64,000 nt of DNA from DASXAI01 sp963728985 (GTDB lineage: Bacteria; Actinomycetota; Acidimicrobiia; Acidimicrobiales; Ilumatobacteraceae), in assembly GCA_963728985.1 (NCBI GenBank), contig CAVSME010000003.1, forward strand, positions 248,001-312,000, read 5' to 3'. Each line of letters opens with the position of its first letter. Position 1 is the stretch's first letter. The translations under genes were made by a program, and so were the position numbers. Of the stretch, positions 50,002 through 57,550 are shown piece by piece. Under the pieces are notes generated by a model that saw only the letters and a program-made list of their open reading frames with translations, was not told the DNA's origin and did not search any database.

Positions 50002-51135
50002 TCATCCCGCTGGGGAGTGTCCCAGTGCGATCCGTCCGCTGAACTGCTCCTGCTTCGCCTTGGGGAGTGGATGAAACAGGGCACCGTGGACGTCCCGGTA
50101 CAAGCGCTCCAGATCCGAGCCGCGGCTGTAGGCGGCGCCGCCGACGAGCTCGATTGCCAGCCGGACCGTGTCGATGACCGCCGCCGTCACGACGGTTTTG
50201 CGGCTGAGCATGCGGGCGGCGTGCTCGTTGGTGTTCTCGAATCGCAGGTTGTCGGAGGCGAGGAACATGGCGTCGAGGACGTCGGCTCCGGTCGTGTGCG
50301 CGTTCATCATCTCGCCCACGAGCTGGAAGACGTGGCTGTCGGTCCGGTCGCGCACCGAGCCGAGTGCCGCTTCAACGGCGCTGTCGGCGATCCCGACGTA
50401 AGCAGCCATGATGAGTGGCATCGCGGCGCCGATCACGGTGTTCCACACCGGGTGCCATTGATCGGCAGGGCGCACGAGCGCGATGCCGGCGTCGGGCACG
50501 AACACGTTGTCGAGCACGACGGTGTGGGAACCGGTGGCGCGAAGCCCCAGTGTGTCCCACGTCTTCTCGATGGACACTCCGTTGGCGGCGAGAGGGACGG
50601 CGCAGTGCAGCACGCTCGGTCCGTCTGGGGCGTCGTCCCAGCGGATGCTGGTCACGAGGACATCGCCGACCTCGCAGCCGCTGGCGGGTGACTTCCTGGC
50701 GTTCACCTGGTAGCCGCCCTCGACCTTGCGGGCTGCGCCGTTCGAGCCGATCCAGTCCGACGCCCCCGTGCTGACGAGGATCGCGCCGTCGACGACTCGG
50801 TCGAAGAAGGCCGACGCGTCCATGCCGTGGTGGTGTCGCCAAACCTGGGCGGCGACAAGATGTGAGTGCATCGACAGGGTGACGGCCACGGCGGGATCGG
50901 CTCGTCCGAGCTCGCGCAGGATGGCTCCCATGTCGCCGTGCGTGACGCCGTGACCGCCGTGTTTGCTGGGCACGAGCGCGCTGGTGATGCCGAGCTGGCG
51001 CAGCATGTCAAAGGCTGAAATGGAGATCTCGCCCGACACGTCTTGGGCGGAAGCCGACGGTCGCAAGCGATCGGCGGCCTGCCGTGCAACGGCGACGAGA
51101 TTGGTGGTGGAGGAGGAATCGATGAGTGTTGTCAT
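50002..51135 (-). CDS. Acyl-CoA-dehydrogenase-fold oxidase/monooxygenase
   Basis: A 377-residue flavoprotein related to the genes at 24889 and 40823. Landmarks: LRQLGITSALVPSKHGGHGV, THGDMGAILRELGRADPAVA, the FAD region VNARKSPASGCEVGDVLVTS, WDTLGLRATGSHTVVLDNVF, and the closing RGSDLERLYRDVHGALFHPL shared with the 40823 protein. It probably oxidises an acyl or aromatic substrate; the partner reductase is not nearby. ATG 51135 is preferred. The gene is divergent from an HxlR regulator with a short shared promoter region, so it is a likely target. Confidence 0.82.
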   Translation of the reverse strand: MTTLIDSSSTTNLVAVARQAADRLRPSASAQDVSGEISISAFDMLRQLGITSALVPSKHGGHGVTHGDMGAILRELGRADPAVAVTLSMHSHLVAAQVWRHHHGMDASAFFDRVVDGAILVSTGASDWIGSNGAARKVEGGYQVNARKSPASGCEVGDVLVTSIRWDDAPDGPSVLHCAVPLAANGVSIEKTWDTLGLRATGSHTVVLDNVFVPDAGIALVRPADQWHPVWNTVIGAAMPLIMAAYVGIADSAVEAALGSVRDRTDSHVFQLVGEMMNAHTTGADVLDAMFLASDNLRFENTNEHAARMLSRKTVVTAAVIDTVRLAIELVGGAAYSRGSDLERLYRDVHGALFHPLPKAKQEQFSGRIALGHSPAG

Positions 51136-51191
51136 GACGTCGAACGTAGAGACCGTGTCGCTGCCGGTCGAGTCCAGGATCGAGACCAACC

Positions 51192-51210
51192 CGGTCTATA
51201 ATTTGGACCG
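51192..51210. promoter_or_regulatory. HxlR operator/promoter candidate with TATAAT
   Basis: CGGTC and GACCG arms lie 9 bases apart around TATAATTTG (51197 onward); the TATAAT is a consensus -10 for the plus-strand HxlR gene starting at 51238. No good -35 was found 17 bases upstream. An inverted repeat over the -10 fits autoregulation. Confidence 0.5.
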
Positions 51211-51237
51211 CGCTCGGTGTCGCGATCGGAGAGTGGC

Positions 51238-51918
51238 ATGGCGGGTGCGTCGAAGACTGAGAGCGGCTACGGCCAGTACTGCCCGATTGCCCGGGCCTTG
51301 GACGTACTCGGGGAGCGATGGTCGCTGCTGATCCTGCGCGACATGCTCGTCGGCACGTCGCGGTTCAACGATCTGTCCCGCGGACTGCCCGGGCTGTCAC
51401 GCAGCCTGCTGACAAAACGGCTGCGTCAGCTCGAACGGGCCGGGCTGGTCGAGCGTCTCGACAGGACTTACGTCTTGACCGACGCCGGTCGCGATCTCGA
51501 ACCCATCGTGTTCGGGCTCGGCGCGTGGGGAGCGCGCTGGACCTTCGGCGAGCCCACACCCGACGAACTGGATCCGGCGTTGCTGGTCTGGTCTATGCAC
51601 ACCAGACTCGACACATCCGACCTGCCCCATCGCCGCACCGTGTTCCACATCAGGTTCAACGACGAGCCGCGACGCTTCTGGATCGTCATCGAAGGCGGTG
51701 AACCCTCAGTCTGCCTCACCGACCCCGGCTTCCAGGTCGACGTCACAATCACCTCCGCCCTGCAGTCCCTGTACGAGATCTGGCTCGGCAGGATGCCCAT
51801 CCAACAGGCGATCCGCGCCGGACAGCTGAGGTTCGACGGACCTCGGGCGCTCACCCGCCGCATGCCGCAGGTCCTGCAGCTCAGCCCCGTCGCCGATCTG
51901 GTCCGAGCCGCGACCTGA
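51238..51918 (+). CDS. HxlR-family transcriptional regulator with C-terminal SCP2-like domain
   Basis: A 226-residue regulator. The N-terminal HxlR winged helix is clear: YCPIARALDVLGERWSLLIL, DMLVGTSRFNDLSRGLPGLS, SLLTKRLRQLERAGLVERL, YVLTDAGRDLEPIV. The last 110 residues (FHIRFNDEPRRFWIVIEGGE, FQVDVTITSALQSLYEIWLG, IRAGQLRFDGPRALTRRM) form an SCP2-like alpha/beta domain found in several actinobacterial HxlR proteins, perhaps binding a lipid ligand. GGAG precedes the ATG. Divergent from the oxidase at 50002-51135. Confidence 0.88.
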   Translation: MAGASKTESGYGQYCPIARALDVLGERWSLLILRDMLVGTSRFNDLSRGLPGLSRSLLTKRLRQLERAGLVERLDRTYVLTDAGRDLEPIVFGLGAWGARWTFGEPTPDELDPALLVWSMHTRLDTSDLPHRRTVFHIRFNDEPRRFWIVIEGGEPSVCLTDPGFQVDVTITSALQSLYEIWLGRMPIQQAIRAGQLRFDGPRALTRRMPQVLQLSPVADLVRAAT

Positions 51919-52238
51919 GCACCGCGTCGCGCACCGCCGATGACGTCCGAACGCGAGATCCCGCCGTTGCCGACGGCGGCAGCATGGAACAGCAGCAGAA
52001 GTGCGAAGGCGCGTTTGGCGATCATCGGAATTCGCGTCGCGTGATCGGGTTCGCTGGCCGGACGTGAGGCCAGCGGCGCCTCCTTTGGTCGCTACCGTCG
52101 CGGCCCCGGTTGGGATTCCCTCCAGCGCCGGGAATCGCACCCGTTCTATCACCCGGAGTGGGGCCCCGACGTCTAGCAGGATGCTGACGCCGACCCGGCC
52201 AACTCTGCCGATCTGGGACGAACGGACGGGAGCAAGTT
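51919..52238. other. Intergenic region without a convincing gene
   Basis: About 320 bases between the HxlR gene and the GFA remnant on the opposite strand. Frames across it show no motif or ribosome site. Confidence 0.4.
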
Positions 52239-52621
52239 CTAGAACTGGTCGGCACCAGGGACCGGCGACACCCAGTCGTGGCGCAGCGTCGTGAATAACT
52301 CGATCGTCGGCATCGGGAAACCAGGATCGACGAAGTTTCCAACGCCGACCGCTACAGTCCGCCCTGCTTCACCCGCGACACACCAGTCCCAGTAGAGGCT
52401 CGAGCCGCAGGTCGGGCAGAAGTGGAAGTTGACCGCTCCCGCGACAACAGAACCCACTCCATCCACCTCCAAGCCGTTGTATCGCTTCGTCTCACCGTTG
52501 ACCTCAACAACGTCCTTCTCAGCCCAGTGTGCCGCGGACGAAAAGAGGCTGCCCGTTCGCTCTGGCAGAAGTCGCAGAGGCAGTTCGGTCGGGCCCAACT
52601 CGGCTCGTGCCTTCGCATCAC
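52239..52621 (-). pseudogene. GFA-family (Zn-binding, formaldehyde-activating-like) protein remnant
   Basis: One frame gives ERTGSLFSSAAHWAEKDVVE, KRYNGLEVDG, VNFHFCPTCGSSLYWDWCVA and the end VGNFVDPGFPMPTIELFTTL. The neighbouring frame supplies NCLCDFCQ just upstream. Joined, CLCDFCQxRTGS is the zinc site of GFA proteins ('C.C..CQr.tGs.f'), with the second cysteine pair in FCPTCGS. A deleted base near 52566 explains the break. The usual first cysteine motif (GxCxCG) upstream is not found, so the 5' end is also missing. Zinc-binding detoxification is the ancestral role. Confidence 0.62.
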
Positions 52622-52720
52622 CCGGCGGGATGAACGTCCCTTCTCGGCCCGGCGGGACAGCCAGTCCAGTCCGCCAAGCAGGCATGGGCGCCGCTGGGGA
52701 CGCGCCGCGTTCCGGGTGGG

Positions 52721-53008
52721 TCACTCCAGGATTTGCGACACCTGCATCACAGGTTCGGCGTTGGTGAAATTCGGTACATCCGCCCACGCCTCGCCCGCGG
52801 TCGGCGCGTTCGCCGCCGCCTCGAGCGCTTCGACCGACTCGAAGTAGAGGTGCCCGACCGCGATATACGGGCCGCTGATCATCTCATCTACCTCGATACG
52901 AACGGCACCGCCCGACTTCCTGACGATCTCCATGTGCGTCGTCTTGTAGTAGTCGAAGTCGAACGTCACACCGTCACCGGCTGCATACATGATGCTGACT
53001 CGGATCAT
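52721..53008 (-). CDS. EthD-domain protein
   Basis: A 95-residue protein: MIRVSIMYAAGDGVTFDFDY, YKTTHMEIVRKSGGAVRIEV, PYIAVGHLYFESVEALEAAA, WADVPNFTNAEPVMQVSQI. This is the compact ferredoxin-like fold of EthD proteins, with the conserved 'F(D)xxYyxxxHxxlv' helix and the closing 'D...F......V...'. Members act in polyketide-like oxidation or ether degradation; the exact role is unknown. It lies between NTF2-like and GFA-type genes on the same strand. Confidence 0.82.
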   Translation of the reverse strand: MIRVSIMYAAGDGVTFDFDYYKTTHMEIVRKSGGAVRIEVDEMISGPYIAVGHLYFESVEALEAAANAPTAGEAWADVPNFTNAEPVMQVSQILE

Positions 53009-53206
53009 TGTTCCCCCGATCTTGATGAGCAGCGGGACAATAGCGACGAGTGCGCCGGATGACGGGCTAGAGAACCCTCACTTGCCACGCCCCGTCGGCA
53101 CCAGGGCGTCGACGACCTTGCAGGCGGCGTGGTGGGACGGATGTTCGCCTTCCCCATCGGGCCCGTAGACCCCGACCGTCAGTCTCACACCTGGTCCTGC
53201 CCACAG

Positions 53207-53247
53207 ACCGGCCCCGGGTACCCCGAAAGGGCGTCGGGGCCGCCGGT
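53207..53247 (-). terminator. Imperfect hairpin after the NTF2-like gene
   Basis: ACCGGC at 53207 pairs with GCCGGT ending at 53247, and an inner CCCCG/CGGGG pair extends the stem. On the minus strand it follows the NTF2-like stop (53285) by 38 bases. The stem has internal loops, so confidence is limited. Confidence 0.35.
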
Positions 53248-53284
53248 GCGCGTATCAGACTCGCCGGCCCTGCTCTTGGTCGGC

Positions 53285-53602
53285 CTAGTCGCCAAAGGTG
53301 ACCGTCTGCACGGCGATCTTGCCGTCACGGATCACGAAGGTGTCGCTGCCAGCCGAAACGGCGGCCGTCTTCCACGTCAAGAGGATGACCTCACCTTCGA
53401 TATGAAGGCCGGTCACCTCGAAGCCAGTCATGTCGGTTGGTGACTCGAAGAATGTGCGAATCGCGGCGCCTGTGAGGACTCCGTGGCGTGACGAGATCAG
53501 GACGGACTGGTCTGTGTAATCCGCCATCACCGCCTCGAGATCGCCCGATTCTGCTGCGGCTCCGTGACGTTGCAGAACGTTGAGCGACTCGTCCGACGAC
53601 AT
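53285..53602 (-). CDS. SnoaL/NTF2-like small protein
   Basis: A 105-residue protein: ESLNVLQRHGAAAESGDLEA, VMADYTDQSVLISSRHGVLT, GAAIRTFFESPTDMTGFEVT, EVILLTWKTAAVSAGSDTFV, IRDGKIAVQTVTF. The layout of a leading helix, 'D.(Y/F)aDdavl', 'G..aIr.ff', and final antiparallel strands is the SnoaL-like fold. Function unknown. One of four NTF2-like proteins in the window (the others are near 27.0, 30.3 and 45.2 kb). Confidence 0.78.
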   Translation of the reverse strand: MSSDESLNVLQRHGAAAESGDLEAVMADYTDQSVLISSRHGVLTGAAIRTFFESPTDMTGFEVTGLHIEGEVILLTWKTAAVSAGSDTFVIRDGKIAVQTVTFGD

Positions 53603-53670
53603 GGCGCACCCCCGAAGGCCGTTGAGCGCCGCTCAACGTACCTCGGGCCCGGTGCCCAGCGGTCGCCTCA

Positions 53671-54519
53671 CGACCCATTAGACCGGAAGACCTGCACCGT
53701 GAGAAGGTCGTCGACTACCTCGACGACCGAGCCCGCCGTCGCGCCGATGCCGCCGTCGAACTCGCCGACCTCCATCCGGCACTCGGCGCCGCCCGCGCCG
53801 CCTGGCAGCCCTACCGCGACGCCATCGGCGAAATCGAAGACGAACTGCGGCGTGAGCCACGGCCCGCCATGTGGAAGGCCAGCAGCGACGCCGTGCACGC
53901 CGGCTTCGGCCACCACCACGCCACGGCACGGCGAGCCAAGGCGGCCAACGATCGAGTCGCGGAGGCCGAAGCCCGCATCGCCGCCATCTATGCCGGCCCG
54001 GCCGCCGTCAAACAGCGACTGGACGCAGTTGAAGCGCAAGCATGGAGCCACCACGACCTCGCGCATCCCTCACCGGCCGGATTCGGTCTCGAGGACTTGC
54101 ACCGCGAACAGCTCCACGAGATCGATCGGATGTTGGACGCCTTCGACGTGTGGACCGCGTGGGCCACCGCACACCCAGTCGCAGTCGCCGACCTCACGAA
54201 CGCGGCTGAGGTCTTCGCCGACTCGGCCCGTCGGGCGCCGACCTTGTCCGGAAGCACCGGGGACATCGATCGATCCCAATGGTTTGAGCTTCTCGAACCC
54301 GTTCTCCAGCTTCTTGACCAACGCGGTGTCGAGCCTTCCCACGACACGCTCCATCCTGAGCGAGAGCGGAGTCCGATCTCGTCCGTGACCTCTGACCACC
54401 AGTCCGCCGCACCCACACACGTTCTCTTCAGTCTCGTTGTCGGGAAGACGACGGCGCGTGTCGACGGGAAATGCTCACGACGGCCACGACTGGTTCGAGC
54501 TCGTCGACGCGGTAGATGA
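53671..54519 (+). pseudogene. Possible relaxase/conjugative-helicase C-terminal remnant
   Basis: An open frame without a supported start (first ATG 53869) reads as charged helices: REKVVDYLDDRARRRADAAV, ELADLHPALGAARAAWQPYR, AGFGLEDLHREQLHEIDRML, DAFDVWTAWATAHPVAVADL. The last stretch recalls the C-terminal tail of actinobacterial MobF relaxases ('D.w..Wa.g..v....l....'), but this is from memory and weak. The coding text fades after about 54400. Integrase remnants 1-3 kb away support mobile-element debris. It may equally be an unknown helical protein. Confidence 0.3.
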
Positions 54520-54907
54520 CCCAGCAGTCACCGCCCGGACGCTCCACAGCCCACTGGTGGACAACGCTCGAGTGTTCGGAGATGGTCGCTGACCACGCCG
54601 ATCGATCGCCCGCGTCGGAGGGCGTCCTGTTGGCTGGGATGAACGATATGGGCGTGCCACCGTGCGTCGTTGCCACGCACAGATCGAGTTGATATCGGGC
54701 GCCCGGTATGGGCCGAAGTAGAGCAGCTCTGCCTGCCGCGACGCCGCTGTTGTGAGCGCGGTTGTGTCGCGCCCGGGCCGCTCCGGTAGGTCGCTCGACG
54801 TGGGGAACCTTCCCGATCGGCACCTTGCGCCACATCCCCAGACCTTCGTCGGCGATGTCAGCGAGCCGCAGCAGCAGTTCGAGGGGGTGCCCTCGAACAT
54901 CGGTCAT
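54428..54907 (-). CDS. Hypothetical protein with RelE-like end
   Basis: From ATG 54907 a 159-residue protein could be made: MTDVRGHPLELLLRLADIAD, MWRKVPIGKVPHVERPTG, and an end reading GGDCWVIYRVDELEPVVAVV then SISRRH. The last part resembles the final strands of RelE/ParE toxins ('yRviYri.d..vvvl.vghR'). The rest matches nothing recognised and no antitoxin gene is adjacent. It overlaps the end of the relaxase-like frame on the other strand, so it may be a chance frame. Confidence 0.3.
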   Translation of the reverse strand: MTDVRGHPLELLLRLADIADEGLGMWRKVPIGKVPHVERPTGAARARHNRAHNSGVAAGRAALLRPIPGARYQLDLCVATTHGGTPISFIPANRTPSDAGDRSAWSATISEHSSVVHQWAVERPGGDCWVIYRVDELEPVVAVVSISRRHAPSSSRQRD

Positions 54908-54978
54908 GACGACGCGCCGCTGTGTCCGGTGCCGCCGGATGGGATGCCTCATCTCCGCTCCGGTGCGATGATCGGCCG

Positions 54979-55530
54979 ATGGAACCATTGGTCGTGCGCC
55001 TGCGACCGTTTGAAGAGGGTGATCTTTGGTACTTCGATCGAGCGGCCAAGGATCGGGAGTTCTCGGCACCGTTCGAGTGGGGTGGCTTCAGATCACCGGA
55101 GTCGTGGCGGCGTCGTTGGCGCGAGGAGGGGCTGTTGGGTGCGACCCCGTGCTGCCTGGCGGTCGCGGCGGTTGACGATGACTCGCTGGTTGGCTTGGTT
55201 GACTGGGGGCAGAACGAGCGTTGGGGCGCGGGGGTGTGGGAGATCGGAGCCTTGATCGTGCCGGAGCATCGCGGCCGCGGCGCGGGAACCGAGGCGCAAC
55301 GCCAACTCGTCGACTACCTGTTCTCGACCACGCCGTGCAATCGCGTCTGGGCGGGCACCGAGGTGGAGAACATCGCCGAGCAGCGCGCTCTCGAACGGGC
55401 CGGTCTGGTCCGCGAGGGATGTGTGCGCGGTCAGCACTTCCGCGACGGCCGATGGCGGGACAGCTACATCTATGGCATCACGCGCAACGATTGGACGGCT
55501 GACCGCCTCCCACCACCCGTGTCCGGATAG
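54979..55530 (+). CDS. GNAT-family N-acetyltransferase (RimJ/RimL type)
   Basis: A 183-residue acetyltransferase: VRLRPFEEGDLWYFDRAA start, ERWGAGVWEIGALIVPEHRG, RGRGAGTEAQRQLVDYLFST as the acetyl-CoA pyrophosphate loop (Q/R-x-x-G-x-G/A), CNRVWAGTEVENIAEQRALE, RAGLVREGCVRGQHFRDGRW and DSYIYGITR. This is the RimJ/RimL pattern, acetylating a protein N-terminus or a small amine. ATG 54979 is chosen because the fold begins at once. It is a lone gene in a region of eroded mobile DNA. Confidence 0.88.
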   Translation: MEPLVVRLRPFEEGDLWYFDRAAKDREFSAPFEWGGFRSPESWRRRWREEGLLGATPCCLAVAAVDDDSLVGLVDWGQNERWGAGVWEIGALIVPEHRGRGAGTEAQRQLVDYLFSTTPCNRVWAGTEVENIAEQRALERAGLVREGCVRGQHFRDGRWRDSYIYGITRNDWTADRLPPPVSG

Positions 55531-55689
55531 CACAGTCCTCAACACGAAGGACCGGACCATCCGCTAGCGCCAGTGAGATCGCGCTCATGTCCCCGCACGG
55601 GGATAATCGTGCTCTTCTGTTCGAACCCGACCCGAGCACTTCCGGCGGTGCCGTGCGATCTCCGTGCTCGGTATCACCCGGCCCGATGA

Positions 55690-55925
55690 GCCGCGTCGGC
55701 GGGCGGCGCCGGCGACGAAGGCAGCGATTTTGTACGTGGTGTGCCGGTCGAGTGAAGGGAGGGCACGGTCGCAACGGATCGCCATTCGGGCGTCGGCGTG
55801 AATGGCCGCCTCGTGTACGTCGCGCAACGGGACGCCGGCGTCCAGCGCGGCGGTGATGATCGAGGAGCGGAGGCTGTGTGCCGAGATCGGCTTGGTGATC
55901 CCCGCCCGACGGGCGTGGCCCTCGC
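55690..55925 (-). pseudogene. Tyrosine integrase C-terminal remnant, copy 1
   Basis: On the minus strand the frame contains GITKPISAHSLRSSIITAAL, DAGVPLRDVHEAAIHADARM, AIRCDRALPSLDRHTTYKIA and AFVAGAA. This is the catalytic end of a tyrosine recombinase ('HSLRHTF.T.aldaGvplrdvQ.a.gHadprtT.rYdra'). The histidine box is kept (HSLR) and the second His is kept (IHAD), but the nucleophile Tyr of 'RYDR' is Cys (RCDR), so it is inactive. No N-terminal half is visible. A second remnant lies at 57095-57233. Confidence 0.7.
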
Positions 55926-56242
55926 CCGCCAGCCACCGGTGGCACCGAAAGTACCTCGTAGCCCTTGACGCCAGCCCTGAGCAGAATCGTCGGGGTGGAC
56001 GACTTCGAGCCACCACCGACCGACCATCTCGTCGGGCTTCGATCTGATACGTCACGGGCGGCAGCGCTCGCGAATCGGATCGTCAAACCCGCGCGGAGGA
56101 GCCGCACCACGCTCACCCGTCTGGTGCCAGCGCAGGTCCCGCCCGTCGCCGCACGTCGTCCGACTACGCGCTATCGGGAACAATGGACGGCGCACGGCCA
56201 ACCCGGCCGCGCGCGATCATGATGGATGGTGAGGAGGAGGCG

Positions 56243-56704
56243 ATGGATCGCGGCGAGACTGAGGCGCTCGAGGCGGCGCGAGCCCGGCGAGGGGACCTCC
56301 ACAGGGCGCTGCTCGATCTCGAGCGCGCGCTGGCTGGCGCGGCACCTGGTCGAGCCCAGGCGTGGGCCGACTCGGTACGAGCGACGCTGGTCCAGGTGCG
56401 CGCAACGTTCACCGCCCACATTGACGTCACCGAGGGCGCCGACGGGCTCTATCAGGAAGTGCTGGCCCAGGCGCCGCGTCTGTCCGGAGTGGTGAGCCGC
56501 CTGCAGCACGAGCACGCCGACATCGCCAACGCCCTCGCCGAGGTCGACAACCGGCTCGAGGAGCCGATGTCTGACGTCGACGCTTGGGTGGAGTCGATCC
56601 GCGACGCTGCCGTCACGCTCATGGGCCTTCTCGTCCGTCATCGCCAGCGCGGCGCCGATCTGGTCTACGAGGCGTACGACGTCGAGATCGGCGGGGAGAC
56701 GTGA
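56243..56704 (+). CDS. Hemerythrin-like (HHE-type) helical protein
   Basis: A 153-residue all-helical protein: ARRGDLHRALLDLERALAGA, ATFTAHIDVTEGADGLYQEV, VVSRLQHEHADIANALAEVD, LLVRHRQRGADLVYEAYDVE. His and Glu residues at spacing typical of hemerythrin HHE motifs (AHIDVTEG, QHEHADI, RHRQRG) suggest a di-iron four-helix bundle, although one ligand position is uncertain. Known members sense or carry oxygen or iron. ATG 56243 is preferred for its GAGGAGG. It lies between the two integrase remnants. Confidence 0.6.
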   Translation: MDRGETEALEAARARRGDLHRALLDLERALAGAAPGRAQAWADSVRATLVQVRATFTAHIDVTEGADGLYQEVLAQAPRLSGVVSRLQHEHADIANALAEVDNRLEEPMSDVDAWVESIRDAAVTLMGLLVRHRQRGADLVYEAYDVEIGGET

Positions 56705-57094
56705 AGGCGAGACGCTACAGAGAGCCGTTGTTCGAGACGAGTAGTCGCCTGCGAGTTCGATCAACGGATTTGACGGATACGCGACTTTGCATGGGCGAGG
56801 AAGCCGAAGGAACGAGACTCACTTGCTGCCCGCGGTAGCCCGGCTGTTCGACGAGAACGAGCCGCTCCCAGGCAAGCTCAGGCTGGCGTCTCGAGCCACC
56901 GCGGCACGAGTCGGCAATCGTCGGTCTCAACATGACTGCGCGTGTCCCACACCGCTCGCCGCCTGACGTGGGCTGTCTCCTCGCGCCGTCAGCGACTCTC
57001 GGTATTGCCACGGCTCTCCTGCTCGGAGCCCGCTCATATCCCGGCGCTACTGGGCGATATCCGTGGTCGGTATCGCCGGGTCGTGGAGTCGATG
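56705..57094. other. Region between hemerythrin gene and integrase remnant
   Basis: Nearly 400 bases with no supported gene. The part nearest the remnant (about 57050-57094) resembles the sequence beside integrase copy 1 (GATACCGAnCACGGA), which suggests that the two integrase ends were copied together with their 3' flank. Confidence 0.4.
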
Positions 57095-57233
57095 TCAGCG
57101 GTCGGCGCCGGCTACGAAGGCTGCCACGATTAGGTGGCGTGACGGTCGAGCGACTGGCGGCCCGGCCATAGCGCATCGTCGTGCGCGGGTCCGCGTGTGA
57201 GGCGGCCATGACAAGCGGCGTTACCGGGCGCAC
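57095..57233 (-). pseudogene. Tyrosine integrase C-terminal remnant, copy 2
   Basis: The frame gives MAASHADPRTTMRYGRAA; allowing two single-base shifts the text continues RQSLDRHAT, then IVAAFVAGADR and a TGA at 57097-57095. 'AaSHADpRTtmRYdRAr.SLdRhatY.vAaFvAG' is the end of tyrosine recombinases of actinobacterial integrative elements. Here the nucleophile Tyr is kept (RYGR) but the frame is broken and everything upstream is missing. It shares its final residues with copy 1 at 55690-55925. Confidence 0.65.
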
Positions 57234-57550
57234 CCACTCGGGCCGTTATGCCGGTCATGTTCGGAGTCGATGAATCGGCTGCCAAGCGCTGTTATCACGT
57301 GGCGCCCGCCTGAACTTCGCCACCGCCCTCGCCTCCCGACGGCGCGCGTTCTGGGCGCGCGTTCTGGGGCGTGGCCGGTTTCTGCGGCTGTAACCCGAGC
57401 CGTCTGTCGGGGTCCGAGGCGGCCCGGGCCTCGCCAGTCGAGGGTTTGAAACGGGCTGATCGGAGTCCGCGAGGTCGCAGTATTGCGCTCTCGTTACGGG
57501 GCCGAAGCGGGGGGTGCACGTCGCCGGTAGCCTGTCGGCGGTTGTCCGGT
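57234..57550. other. Intergenic region ahead of LuxR-TPR paralogue C
   Basis: About 315 bases between the integrase remnant and the regulator start. The regulator frame is open from 57371, but the first 60 codons read as noise, so they were left out. A short direct repeat (GCGCGTTCTGG twice near 57343-57366) is the only regular feature. Confidence 0.4.

Noticed and set aside
57343..57366. Short direct repeat GCGCGTTCTGG upstream of LuxR-TPR paralogue C
   Set aside because: Two adjacent copies of eleven bases in GC-rich DNA; too little to call a regulatory or mobile feature.
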